Positions 10,566 to 19,142 of a stretch of 54,934 nt of DNA are shown here, piece after piece. Both the position numbers and the translations under genes were made by a program. The notes under the pieces are model-generated. The model ran no database searches, was not told where the DNA came from, and worked only from the letters and a program-made list of their open reading frames with translations. The stretch's first letter is position 1; each line of letters opens with the position of its first letter. Origin of the DNA: Paludibacteraceae bacterium (GTDB lineage: Bacteria > Bacteroidota > Bacteroidia > Bacteroidales > Paludibacteraceae); contig JAKSNX010000005.1 in assembly GCA_024405815.1 (NCBI GenBank), forward strand, positions 1 to 54,934, given 5' to 3'.

Positions 10566-12809
10566 TTATTTTAATGTAAAAATCTTACCATTATCATTCA
10601 GCCCTGACGATGAGGCTATCCACACCTCAAACTCACCTGGCTCACAAACAAGTTCTGAACTATTGTTATAAAAAGACAAATCCTTAGCCGTAATAGGGAA
10701 CTCCACCGTAACAGATTCTCCTTTAGGAATAATAACACGCTTAAACCCTTTAAGTTCCTTTACAGGGCGTACAAGCGATGCAAACTTATCATGAATATAT
10801 AGTTGCACTATCTCTGTGCCGTCATAACCGCCTGTATTGGTAATGGTACAACTTGCGGTTATAGTGTCACCTGCCACAATCTCACTCTTTGAAAGTGATA
10901 CAGGAGAGTACTCAAAAGTGGTGTAACTTAATCCATAGCCAAACTCCATTAACGGACCAACCCCTGCATCAAGGTGATATGTACAGAAGCCAAGCGATGT
11001 CTGCCTTGCCTCCACAGGAATTTCATTTAGCAGTGTAGGTCTGTAGTCAGCAGGTCTGCCCGTCTTGTAATCATTATAATAGATAGGTATCTGTCCCACC
11101 ATCTTAGGAAATGTTACAGGCAATTTACCAGATGGCACACTCTCTCCAAAAATTATATTTGACAACGCCTTGCCAGCCATTGTACCTCCGTGGAACGCTA
11201 TAAGTGTAGCGTCTGACTGTTCCATCTGCTCACCTATTGTAAGCGGTCTGCCAGCCATAACAACCATAACAAGAGATTTTCCGATATCGGCAAGTTTCTT
11301 AATAAGTTCATTCTGAACACCTGGCAGAGATATGTCTGCACGGCATTTAGCCTCACCCGATAGTATTGCCTCCTCTCCCACAAATGCAAGTATCACATCT
11401 GCCTTAGATGCCGCTTTAACGGCACGCTCCACTCCTTCAAGGTCTGTACTGCGGCTAAAGTCAAGTGCAGGTTCAAAAACTATATCAACTCTATCTCCAT
11501 ACTGCTCTTTTATGGCATCAAGTGGTGTAACGGAGTGTGTTTTATCTCCATCAAAGCACCAAGTTCCCATCTGCTCATACGGAGCATTGGCAAGCGGTCC
11601 TGTAATAAGAATACGCTTAACTTTTGATGCGTCTAACGGCAACACTGAATCATTTTTTACAAGCACCACGCTCTCCTCTGCCACTTTAAGTGACGCGTTT
11701 AACGCATCGGGGGAGTAATGGGTTGAACCAAGATTTGAATCATCAATGTATGGATTGTCAAATAGTCCTAACTTGAATTTAAGTTTAAGTACATTGCGTA
11801 CAGCATTATCTATGGTCTCCATACTTACCGCACCTGCCTTAACAAGTGAGTCCAAATGGTTTATATATACATGCCCCATCATATCCATATCCACACCTGC
11901 GTTTATACCCTCACGAGCCGCATCGCCACGGGTAGGTGTGTAGTTCTCCACAAACATCTGCTCTATTGAGAAATAGTCACTTATAACCATACCGTCATAG
12001 TTCCACTCATTACGCAGAATGTCTTTAAGTAGATATTTATTGCCGCTTACGGGAACTCCGTTCAGCTCATTGAAGCCAGCCATAAATGTTGCCACACCTG
12101 CTTCTGCCGCAGCCTTGAACGGTGGAAGTATCCAATTCCTCAGCCTCTCTTCTGATGTGTTTGCCACATTGTAATCTCTGCCACTCTCCGTCAGTCCATA
12201 ACCTGCAAAATGTTTTGCACACGCCGCTATATGCTTGCCGTCTGCAAGGTCACTGCCCTGCAAACCATTTATCATAGCAACACCCATAACAGATGTAAGG
12301 TATGAATCCTCTCCATAACCTTCGGCTATTCTGCCCCATCGGGGGTCATGGGTAACGTCTATCATTGGGGTGAATGTATATTTTATACCATCTGCAATGG
12401 CTTCTAACGCAGATACCTTACCACACAATGCCACCGCCGCTGTATCCCAAGAGCAAGCCTGTGCCAGCGGAATTGGGAATATGGTCTTATAGCCATGTAT
12501 AACGTCACGTGCTATAAGTAGCGGTATGCCAAGTCTGGTGCTATCTACTGCAAGGTGCTGAACCTCATTTATATTCTGTGCAGGGCAGTTAAGCAGTGAG
12601 CCTATCGCACCCGATGTTATGCCAGCCTTAATCTCAGGGCTTACATATCCTGCATCTATTTGGTTCAGTTGCCCGATTTTCTCCTCAAATGTCATCAGTT
12701 GCAGCAATGAGTCAACTTTACAGTCTATGCTACTCTGCCCATTCTTACACTTACTACACGATGTAAACAATGCAAGAACAAAAAACACTATGTAAAATTT
12801 TTTCATCAT
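10566..12809 (-). CDS. bglX: GH3 beta-glucosidase, lipoprotein
   Basis: 747 residues, a normal length for BglX-type GH3 enzymes. The N-terminus is a lipoprotein signal (MMKKFYIVFFVLALFTSC). The (alpha/beta)8 domain carries KHFAGYG and the nucleophile loop GMVISDYFSIEQM, in which the Asp of SDY is the expected nucleophile. The alpha/beta sandwich domain carries FVGEEAILSGEAKCRADISL, and the chain ends with a fibronectin-III-like domain (YIHDKFASLVRPVKELKGFKR). The family removes glucose from the non-reducing ends of beta-gluco-oligosaccharides. In this operon laminarin oligosaccharides released by GH16, GH128 and GH30 are the likely substrate, in the periplasm or at the membrane surface. Two adjacent ATGs (12809 and 12806) are equivalent starts. 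Linkage preference cannot be read from the sequence. Confidence 0.93.
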   Translation of the reverse strand: MMKKFYIVFFVLALFTSCSKCKNGQSSIDCKVDSLLQLMTFEEKIGQLNQIDAGYVSPEIKAGITSGAIGSLLNCPAQNINEVQHLAVDSTRLGIPLLIARDVIHGYKTIFPIPLAQACSWDTAAVALCGKVSALEAIADGIKYTFTPMIDVTHDPRWGRIAEGYGEDSYLTSVMGVAMINGLQGSDLADGKHIAACAKHFAGYGLTESGRDYNVANTSEERLRNWILPPFKAAAEAGVATFMAGFNELNGVPVSGNKYLLKDILRNEWNYDGMVISDYFSIEQMFVENYTPTRGDAAREGINAGVDMDMMGHVYINHLDSLVKAGAVSMETIDNAVRNVLKLKFKLGLFDNPYIDDSNLGSTHYSPDALNASLKVAEESVVLVKNDSVLPLDASKVKRILITGPLANAPYEQMGTWCFDGDKTHSVTPLDAIKEQYGDRVDIVFEPALDFSRSTDLEGVERAVKAASKADVILAFVGEEAILSGEAKCRADISLPGVQNELIKKLADIGKSLVMVVMAGRPLTIGEQMEQSDATLIAFHGGTMAGKALSNIIFGESVPSGKLPVTFPKMVGQIPIYYNDYKTGRPADYRPTLLNEIPVEARQTSLGFCTYHLDAGVGPLMEFGYGLSYTTFEYSPVSLSKSEIVAGDTITASCTITNTGGYDGTEIVQLYIHDKFASLVRPVKELKGFKRVIIPKGESVTVEFPITAKDLSFYNNSSELVCEPGEFEVWIASSSGLNDNGKIFTLK

Positions 12810-12820
12810 TCTATATTACT

Positions 12821-12850
12821 CTCGTCATCCTGAGCGTTAGCGAAGGATCT
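12821..12850. repeat. GTCATCCTGAGC...GAAGGATCT dispersed repeat
   Basis: A 30-base unit with GTCATCCTGAGCG at one end and GCGAAGGATCT at the other; ATCCT and AGGAT form a small dyad. Similar short GTCATnnTGAGC repeats are common between genes in Bacteroidota genomes. A more diverged relative is at 42241-42282. It lies in the GH30-to-GH3 operon, just upstream of GH3. Confidence 0.55.
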
Positions 12851-12855
12851 GTACC

Positions 12856-12892
12856 TTATTGATTTATACTTTGGAACACCTAGAACGGGGAT
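12856..12892. repeat. Half copy (one end only) of the 168-bp inverted-repeat element
   Basis: The first 25 bases (12856-12880) are the exact reverse complement of the right end of the element at 17975-18142 (18119-18143). The next bases (TAGAACGGG) resemble the left interior of that element (TAAAACGGG). The similarity stops at the base where the 137-bp element begins (12893), so this is an end fragment, perhaps interrupted by that element. Confidence 0.65.
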
Positions 12893-13029
12893 GTTTGTAT
12901 ATACCCTTTCCAGAGACTCTCACCTTCTGTGAAGGTGTTCGGCCCTCCCATACGGCTCTGTGAGCCTATGGGTCCCTCCCACTGTACGTCCGCGTGGGTG
13001 CGGACGCTCTGTCAAAGGTATATACAAAC
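12893..13029. repeat. 137-bp inverted-repeat element, copy 1 (three internal hairpins)
   Basis: Bounded by perfect 13-bp terminal inverted repeats, GTTTGTATATACC (12893-12905) and its complement (13017-13029). Inside are three hairpins: CACCTTC/GAAGGTG (12921-12937), CCCATA-GGCTC/GAGCC-TATGGG with one bulged C (12947-12972) and CGTCCGC/GCGGACG (12987-13006). CAGAG 12911-12915 can pair with CTCTG 13007-13011, extending the outer stem, so the whole unit can fold like a cloverleaf. It separates the phosphorylase and GH3 genes; its last base is also the final base of the phosphorylase stop codon TAG. It is nearly identical to the copy at 16416-16552. No coding potential is evident. It could be a MITE or a structured operon RNA element. 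Confidence 0.85.
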
Positions 13030-16000
13030 TATTCACTGTCCACTGTCAACTTACTAATTTTTCCATTGCGAGCAAAAATTGCACTGCTGTCCGCAGCATC
13101 AAGGGTTAGTGTGTTGTACTCCTTAACGGTGCCGTCAGCATAATGAACTTTTATTTGCTTACCACCCTTATGATATTCAAACGGAACTCCACAATATGTA
13201 AACTTAATGTACTTGCCGTCAATAAACTCAGAATCGGGTAACATATACTCATTTATAGAGAGTAAACCGTTCTCAACACTTATTCCAAGTTCAAAGAAGC
13301 GGGTAATAATGTCCTCTTTAACCTGTCCTGTCATACCTGGTTGCTGAGCACCAGCCATAATAGGTGTGTGTGAATAAGCGTCAAACGGGAACGAGCCATA
13401 AACCTCTGGTTTTTTATGAGCCCCGATACCAGCCTTAATATCAAAATAGAACTCTTTTAGTTTTGCCAATTCAGCACCACTAACACCCTCTTTTACAGCC
13501 TTTTGTATATTCTCAGCAACGGCAAGAAGCAGTTTTGAAACCATGTGCCAATATATGCTGCCAAGCCCCTCATATTTATAGAAAGTACCGCTACGCCCTG
13601 TAAACGCCTGATGGTTAAACATACGCTCATATAGGTCAAGCAGGTATTTTTCATCTTCGGCAGAAACTTTTTCAGGCAGTTTCTTAAGTGCCGCCTTCAG
13701 GAACTCCGCATTATTGAATGTCTTGTTAAAGTGTACTCCACCCTTATTGTCTTTAGATACTATGGCACCTGTACCATCAGCAAGCAAACGCCTTATTATG
13801 GCTGACTCCGCATCGGCAGTCGGAATATTATTCTTATCAAGGAACGCAGGCAACTGCTTGTTAGGATAAAGGGTGTAACTATTCTGGTCTGCTCTGTATA
13901 ATGAGCTGCCACGCATAGCGGTAAGCAAATCTATAACCTCCGCTGGTTTAAGTTGCAAGGCACTAAGCACAGCCACCTGACCCTCAAGCATCGGGTAAAG
14001 TTCTTTAACTTTTACTCCACCATCATAAAACTCTATAATGTTATAGGCATTATAAAGACCATCGGCACGCTTGTTAATTCTAATAGACTGGTCTATCAGT
14101 TTTAGTGCGGTATCAAAAAACTCATTAAGTTCACTTACACTTACACTACCCTTTTTATCAGTTAATCCCTTATATACATCAAATCTATAATCAGAAGCGG
14201 CACTTCCTACCAAGTTTATCAAATCCAAACGCTCTTTATCAGAGAATTTATCTGGAACGGATTTGCCATATTTTTGCAAATAGATACCGCTTATTGCATT
14301 AAACAAAGTGCAAATTCCACTATTTAACTCAAAACTTACAGAACCGTCAAACTCTGCATATATATCCTTTAAGGTGCTGATAAAACGCCTTAGATAATAG
14401 AGTGTTACCATTGATGAGCCATACCCTACAAGGGCATTATTGGCATCGTTCCACTCTGGGCGAAGTGTGTTCATCCATACACCTGCCTCTGGTATAAAGT
14501 TACTTAGTTTTGCAAGCAGGGTAACAAGAATCTTCTCTGTAAAATTAACCAAGCACACCTCTCCGTCAGCATTACGCACAAGACGCGCATCAGAGCCTAC
14601 TTTATCAAGTTCAGACATTATGCGGTCATGCTCCTTAGTATCAAAAACAAGCGTATTTCTTGGGTCAGCAACTATCTCTGCATAACTCTTAAAGCGGTAA
14701 GGCACATTTGCGTATGCAAAAACCTTACTGCCTAACATACTCTTAAACTCTGACGGATAGTAACGCCTTGAGATTTCAAGCAACTTTTCAAGGTAGATAA
14801 TCTGATGGTCGCCCCAATAGCCTATATTTGACCATGGGTCATCAGGATTTATAACCTCCCAATCTATCCCCTCCGATGTTACCTTATATGGGTTGTAGCC
14901 ATCAACGGTTGTGGCGTTAAGGAACTTTGCAATTATACCGTTTATGTAGCCCGGATATGAGAGCGAAAGTGCCTCCCAATTCTGGAAAATATCACGCCAA
15001 TTACCCTGATAAGATATAATTCTATTACCGTTTTCATCATTAACCCTGATGTTAAACAGGTTCCAAGGACGTGACGGGTCTCCATGCCTACGAGAGAACG
15101 TAAGTGGCAGATACTCTTTAAAGAGCCTCTGAAGTTGAGGGTCATTTTGTGATACAACCTGTTTTTCAAGTTCCAAGTAAGATATAGTTTTAGGCAATGC
15201 TTTAAGGAACTTATCATAACTAGCTGCCAATGCCACATTAAAGATTTTAATATGTTTTGCAAACGCCTCACTATCAATATTATACGCATCGCAGTAAAAT
15301 CCACCACGCATAGTATTGAAAAGTGTGTTGGCAAAATGACGTGCCACACCATTCTCATCGGCGGTCTGCTGTATGCCATCTACAGTGGAAACTATATTCC
15401 TAAGATTTTCAGTACCCTTCTTAACAGCACTTATAATATCCTGTTCTATGTTTTTGTCCGCCTTTATATAATCAATCAAATTACGCACTTTAACAGCATC
15501 TTGAGCCACCTCTGCCACAAAATACCAAACCTTGCCCTCTCCTTTTGCCAATTTAAGGTTTGCATTTGCAAATATAGCGCCACGCACACCTTTTGATTCT
15601 GTCTCAGGCTCTATAGACAAACCTCTGCGGAAACTGTCAAGTTGGGCAGATGATAGCAGAAACATCTGAGTATTAAGACCATAGCACCATATAGTATTTA
15701 CGCTAAGGCTCTCACTTGGCTCTGCCTTATCCACCATAATGGACTCCATTCTAAACAGTGCCATAGAGGCATCTGCTACAAGTTCTGTCCGCTTATAGGC
15801 ATCTACAAGTGTTGAATATGTATTCTGCGTTACTCTGTTTGTTCCTGCAGGCAACACATTTTGCACTCCGTCTAAAATTTCAACATCAACATCGGCATCC
15901 AATGATTTAAGATGGCTCTGTTTAATCCAACCAAAACTGTCGGCTGACATATATTTATAGGTAAACTCAAGTCCAAGGTCATAATTAACTTCCTTAAACA

Positions 16001-16388
16001 GTATCTTATTACCTACGGTACATTTTGCTATTGAGCGTTTAATATTATAAATACCGTTATATCTTGATGAGAATGGTTCCCAAAGGTAGGTCTCGCCACC
16101 CTTTCTTACTCTCATAATGGTTCTGGAACCTGTATTATCGCCTCCTTCTGTAATCTTATCATCTGTATAATATGGGAAAAGTGCCTTATCGGGGCTTACT
16201 CTGCCACAAGACAATCCACCCGATGATGACAAGTACATCCACAAATCACAATCGCTTGCAATGCTTATGAAAAATGGTTGCATTTTATCGTACTCATCTA
16301 TCACATAGTACTGCTCACCATCAATCTCTGCAAACGCGCCAGTAACAGGTCGAGTGTTTTCAACAATATTTATATTTCCTACTTTCAT
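13029..16388 (-). CDS. Large cytoplasmic beta-glucan phosphorylase (GH94/GH149/GH161 type)
   Basis: 1119 residues with no signal peptide, so cytoplasmic. The N-terminal beta-sandwich has SSGGLSCGRVSPDKALFPYY. A catalytic (alpha/alpha)6 barrel holds the WGDHQIIYLEKLLE motif and RPEWNDANNALVGYG. The latter matches the WND motif of GH94 phosphorylases, where the Asp is the general acid. The length exceeds that of cellobiose phosphorylases (about 800 aa) and fits the beta-1,3-glucan phosphorylase families GH149 and GH161. I cannot tell these two apart by eye. Such enzymes cleave oligoglucosides with inorganic phosphate, giving glucose-1-phosphate and a shortened chain. Its place between the sugar symporter and GH3 suggests phosphorolysis of imported beta-1,3-gluco-oligosaccharides. 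A 137-bp structured repeat lies on each side of the gene. Confidence 0.85.
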   Translation of the reverse strand: MKVGNINIVENTRPVTGAFAEIDGEQYYVIDEYDKMQPFFISIASDCDLWMYLSSSGGLSCGRVSPDKALFPYYTDDKITEGGDNTGSRTIMRVRKGGETYLWEPFSSRYNGIYNIKRSIAKCTVGNKILFKEVNYDLGLEFTYKYMSADSFGWIKQSHLKSLDADVDVEILDGVQNVLPAGTNRVTQNTYSTLVDAYKRTELVADASMALFRMESIMVDKAEPSESLSVNTIWCYGLNTQMFLLSSAQLDSFRRGLSIEPETESKGVRGAIFANANLKLAKGEGKVWYFVAEVAQDAVKVRNLIDYIKADKNIEQDIISAVKKGTENLRNIVSTVDGIQQTADENGVARHFANTLFNTMRGGFYCDAYNIDSEAFAKHIKIFNVALAASYDKFLKALPKTISYLELEKQVVSQNDPQLQRLFKEYLPLTFSRRHGDPSRPWNLFNIRVNDENGNRIISYQGNWRDIFQNWEALSLSYPGYINGIIAKFLNATTVDGYNPYKVTSEGIDWEVINPDDPWSNIGYWGDHQIIYLEKLLEISRRYYPSEFKSMLGSKVFAYANVPYRFKSYAEIVADPRNTLVFDTKEHDRIMSELDKVGSDARLVRNADGEVCLVNFTEKILVTLLAKLSNFIPEAGVWMNTLRPEWNDANNALVGYGSSMVTLYYLRRFISTLKDIYAEFDGSVSFELNSGICTLFNAISGIYLQKYGKSVPDKFSDKERLDLINLVGSAASDYRFDVYKGLTDKKGSVSVSELNEFFDTALKLIDQSIRINKRADGLYNAYNIIEFYDGGVKVKELYPMLEGQVAVLSALQLKPAEVIDLLTAMRGSSLYRADQNSYTLYPNKQLPAFLDKNNIPTADAESAIIRRLLADGTGAIVSKDNKGGVHFNKTFNNAEFLKAALKKLPEKVSAEDEKYLLDLYERMFNHQAFTGRSGTFYKYEGLGSIYWHMVSKLLLAVAENIQKAVKEGVSGAELAKLKEFYFDIKAGIGAHKKPEVYGSFPFDAYSHTPIMAGAQQPGMTGQVKEDIITRFFELGISVENGLLSINEYMLPDSEFIDGKYIKFTYCGVPFEYHKGGKQIKVHYADGTVKEYNTLTLDAADSSAIFARNGKISKLTVDSE

Positions 16389-16415
16389 AGAATACTAACT
16401 TTTATATTTGCATTA

Positions 16416-16552
16416 GTTTGTATATACCTCCTCCAGAGACTCTCACCTTCTGTGAAGGTGTTCGGCCCTCCCATACGGCTCTGTGAGCCTATGGGTCCCT
16501 CCCACTGTACGTCCGCGTGGGTGCGGACGCTCTGTCAAAGGTATATACAAAC
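16416..16552. repeat. 137-bp inverted-repeat element, copy 2
   Basis: It has the same length, ends and three hairpins as the copy at 12893-13029; I see only a few mismatches, all just inside the left terminal repeat (TCCTC here, CTTTC there). In this copy the terminal repeat extends to 15 bp, or equivalently TA flanks both sides, as would a TA target duplication. It lies between the symporter stop and the phosphorylase start. Confidence 0.85.
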
Positions 16553-16558
16553 TATTCA

Positions 16559-17953
16559 TTATTCTTTATTAACTCTAAACTCTAAATCTTGTTTCATTTG
16601 CTCTACGGTCTTGGTATCAAGATTATAGAACCACATAATTATAGCACACGATGCGTAAAGCACACCAGGTATTACACTTACAAGCAACTTTATGCCAAGT
16701 ATGGCACTATCTGACTGAATCTCCGCATTAGGAACAAATAATGATGCTGTAAGAATCCAACCTGCAGCGGCGGCTCCAATAGCCCAACCTAATTTCTGTG
16801 CAAGCACTGCTGCAGAGAAGCAGAGTCCTGTGGTACGGTGATTGAATTTCCACTCTCCGTAATCTGCAGAATCTGCAATCATAGTCCATAGCAACGGAAC
16901 GGCAGGGGCGTATGACATCTTGGCAAGTATATTGAATATATAGACCATAACCAAGTTATCTCCAGCCGCATAAATCAGGCAGAAGAAAATGCCTGACAGA
17001 ATGGAACTGCCTATATACACCCACTTGTTGCCGAATTTCTTTGCCAATGGCTTGGATAGCGGCAATGCAACTATCAATGCTACAGTACCTATAATGTTAA
17101 ACAACTGCACGTTCTCTGCATCGTGTATGTAATATTTAAAGTAATACGCAATGGCAGCATTCTGCATTGCAAACATAATAAACGACACTATGCCTACAAA
17201 TGTAAGAATGACCCACGCACGGTTCTTAAACAGGTATTTGAAATCCTTTTTAATGTTACTCTCCTGCTTGGCAGGCGGTGCAACTCTCTCTTTGGTTGTA
17301 AAGAATGATATAGTAAAGAATACTAAACTTAATACTGCAAATGTAGCCACTGTAAGCTGATAACCCGATGCCATATTGGTGGTAGGTGTGGTGGCAAGCG
17401 TCTTAACACCCTCCCCTGCAAGTTCAGGGTTATTCATATTGCCGTAGAAATTAACAAAATAGAGGGCAAGACCTGTAACTATGAACTGTCCTACGTATGC
17501 TGCAATAAATCTGTAGGTGTTAAGCCCTGCACGCTCGTATGTATCGTTGGTCATAACTGCACCAAGCGATGAGTATGGAAGATTAACGAATGCGTATGCT
17601 GTACGCAGCAGTAAGCAGGTTATTACGGCGTAAGCAATTTTTCCACCCATCTCAAAATTAGGAGTGGTAAATGCAAGCACCGCTAAAATAGCGTATGGAA
17701 CTGCACCAAAGATAAGATATGGACGGAACTTACCCCATTTGGTATTAGTACGGTCCGATATCACACCCACCACAGGGTCCATAATGGCGTCCCAAATACT
17801 ACCTACAAACATAATTACACCAGCCACCGCAGGCGTAATGCCATATACATCGGTATAGAATATTAACAGCCAGAAACCTACCAAATCCCACACAAAATGG
17901 GAGGCGGTATCGCCAAGACTGTAACCTAATTTCTCTTTTACAGATAATTTCAT
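16559..17953 (-). CDS. GPH/MelB-family sugar:cation symporter
   Basis: 464 residues with about twelve hydrophobic segments. The N-terminus (KLGYSLGDTASHFVWDLVGF) and the loop motif DPVVGVISDRTNTKWGKFRPY are characteristic of the glycoside-pentoside-hexuronide:cation symporter family. The second half has WTMIADSADYGEWKFNHRTTG, also typical of this family. It should carry small sugars or oligosaccharides across the inner membrane together with a cation. Placed directly before the glucan phosphorylase and after the laminarinases, it probably imports laminari-oligosaccharides or laminaribiose. Substrate is inferred from context only. A 137-bp element follows its stop and a 168-bp element precedes its start. 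Confidence 0.92.
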   Translation of the reverse strand: MKLSVKEKLGYSLGDTASHFVWDLVGFWLLIFYTDVYGITPAVAGVIMFVGSIWDAIMDPVVGVISDRTNTKWGKFRPYLIFGAVPYAILAVLAFTTPNFEMGGKIAYAVITCLLLRTAYAFVNLPYSSLGAVMTNDTYERAGLNTYRFIAAYVGQFIVTGLALYFVNFYGNMNNPELAGEGVKTLATTPTTNMASGYQLTVATFAVLSLVFFTISFFTTKERVAPPAKQESNIKKDFKYLFKNRAWVILTFVGIVSFIMFAMQNAAIAYYFKYYIHDAENVQLFNIIGTVALIVALPLSKPLAKKFGNKWVYIGSSILSGIFFCLIYAAGDNLVMVYIFNILAKMSYAPAVPLLWTMIADSADYGEWKFNHRTTGLCFSAAVLAQKLGWAIGAAAAGWILTASLFVPNAEIQSDSAILGIKLLVSVIPGVLYASCAIIMWFYNLDTKTVEQMKQDLEFRVNKE

Positions 17954-17974
17954 AATGTATTCATATTAAGTTTG

Positions 17975-18142
17975 TATTGATTTATACTCTGTCACACCTA
18001 AAACGGGCTTATTTCCCTTCAAAACGCCAAACTTGCTCCGGTGCTCGCAAACTCGCACTACGTGCTCAAACAATGCTGTGCTCCTCCAAGTGGAAGCGTT
18101 TTGTGCGGGAGCCCTGATGGTGTTCCAAAGTATAAATCAATA
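17975..18142. repeat. 168-bp long-palindrome element (MITE-like)
   Basis: Bounded by 14-bp inverted repeats (TATTGATTTATACT 17975-17988 and its complement 18129-18142). Further nested pairs lie inside: CACC 17995 with GGTG 18119, GGGCT 18005 with AGCCC 18110, AAAACGC 18021 with GCGTTTT 18096, and ACTTG 18031 with CAAGT 18087. The whole element can therefore form one long imperfect hairpin. It fills the gap between GH16 and the symporter. No coding potential. A fragment of the same family is at 12856-12892. Confidence 0.8.
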
Positions 18143-18164
18143 ACTTTCAACTGTCAATTTTCAA

Positions 18165-19127
18165 TTATTTGTATATTCTAATATAATCAATGTAAAGTTT
18201 CGCCTCACCGCTTTTAAGGGCGGAGTCTGTAATCTTCTTAAAGTTCTCAAAGTCAGGAGAAATCACTTCCGGATATTTCTCTGGGGCTGGCAAACCTGTA
18301 AAGTAGCCTCCCACAGCCAAGTTCATAACCAAATAGAACGGATGATTAAAATATCTTGACGGAGCATTCTTTTTCTTGCAACCGCCTATGTAGAGTGAGA
18401 AATAAGGCTTTACATCGGGGTAAACATCTTTATCCAAATACATAAGAATGGAATCCTTGCTCCAATCAAGGGTTATAAGATGGAACTTGCCGTCTTGCAG
18501 GCTGTAATCAGATGTACTGTTAAGCACAAGATTAGGATATTTGCCATCGTTAAAGTCCTCGCCCCAATGGCATGCTCCGTTATAGTAACGCTCTTGGGTA
18601 TTGTTTTTGATACCTACGGCATTCCCCATCTCCAAAAGGTCAATCTCACCACATTTAGGCCAGATTACATAACCTTGTTTTTTTAGTTTGCGTTTCTGCT
18701 TGTCTATGGAATCATCGTTACCCATATCGGGAGCCAAATTGTCTCCAAGCATCCAAATGGCAGGCCACAAACCGTCAGAAGTTTTAGGGAACATAGCCCT
18801 AACCTCCATAGTTCCATACCTGAAAGAGAATTTTCCGTGAGTGTTCACCCTACCCGATGTGGCAGGACGCTTGCCGTAGTTCTCAACTTTTGCAGTAAGC
18901 ACAAGGCAACCCTCTCCTGTAGGGGCATTCTCTACCGTAACATTCTCTGCCCTATAGTATTGCATTTCAGCATTACCGCCACCACGAGAGTTCTCTTCTG
19001 TGTTCCAAATTTCAGTGTTAAACTTACCGTCATTAAACTCCTCATCAAAAATCAGAGTGCGTTCACCGCTTACAGCAAACGCATTCAACGCTGATATACA
19101 GCATATTATAAAAGCAACCTTTTTCAT
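18165..19127 (-). CDS. GH16 endo-beta-1,3-glucanase (laminarinase)
   Basis: 320 residues with a signal peptide (MKKVAFIICCISALNAFA) and a single GH16 domain. The catalytic signature is CGEIDLLEMGN (E-I-D-L-L-E; first Glu nucleophile, last Glu acid/base). Other GH16 landmarks are RYGTMEVRAMFP, LWPAIWMLG, LVMNLAVGGYFTG and the C-terminal YIDYIRIYK. The motif set fits laminarinases, which cut internal beta-1,3-glucosidic bonds. There is an insertion of about 25 lysine-rich residues before the catalytic strand (DKQKRKLKKQGY). No lipobox cysteine and no T9SS tail, so it is probably periplasmic or released, unlike the second GH16 at 42413. It lies 15 bp after GH128 in the operon. Confidence 0.93.
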   Translation of the reverse strand: MKKVAFIICCISALNAFAVSGERTLIFDEEFNDGKFNTEIWNTEENSRGGGNAEMQYYRAENVTVENAPTGEGCLVLTAKVENYGKRPATSGRVNTHGKFSFRYGTMEVRAMFPKTSDGLWPAIWMLGDNLAPDMGNDDSIDKQKRKLKKQGYVIWPKCGEIDLLEMGNAVGIKNNTQERYYNGACHWGEDFNDGKYPNLVLNSTSDYSLQDGKFHLITLDWSKDSILMYLDKDVYPDVKPYFSLYIGGCKKKNAPSRYFNHPFYLVMNLAVGGYFTGLPAPEKYPEVISPDFENFKKITDSALKSGEAKLYIDYIRIYK

Positions 19128-19142
19128 TAACCAATATGCTGT

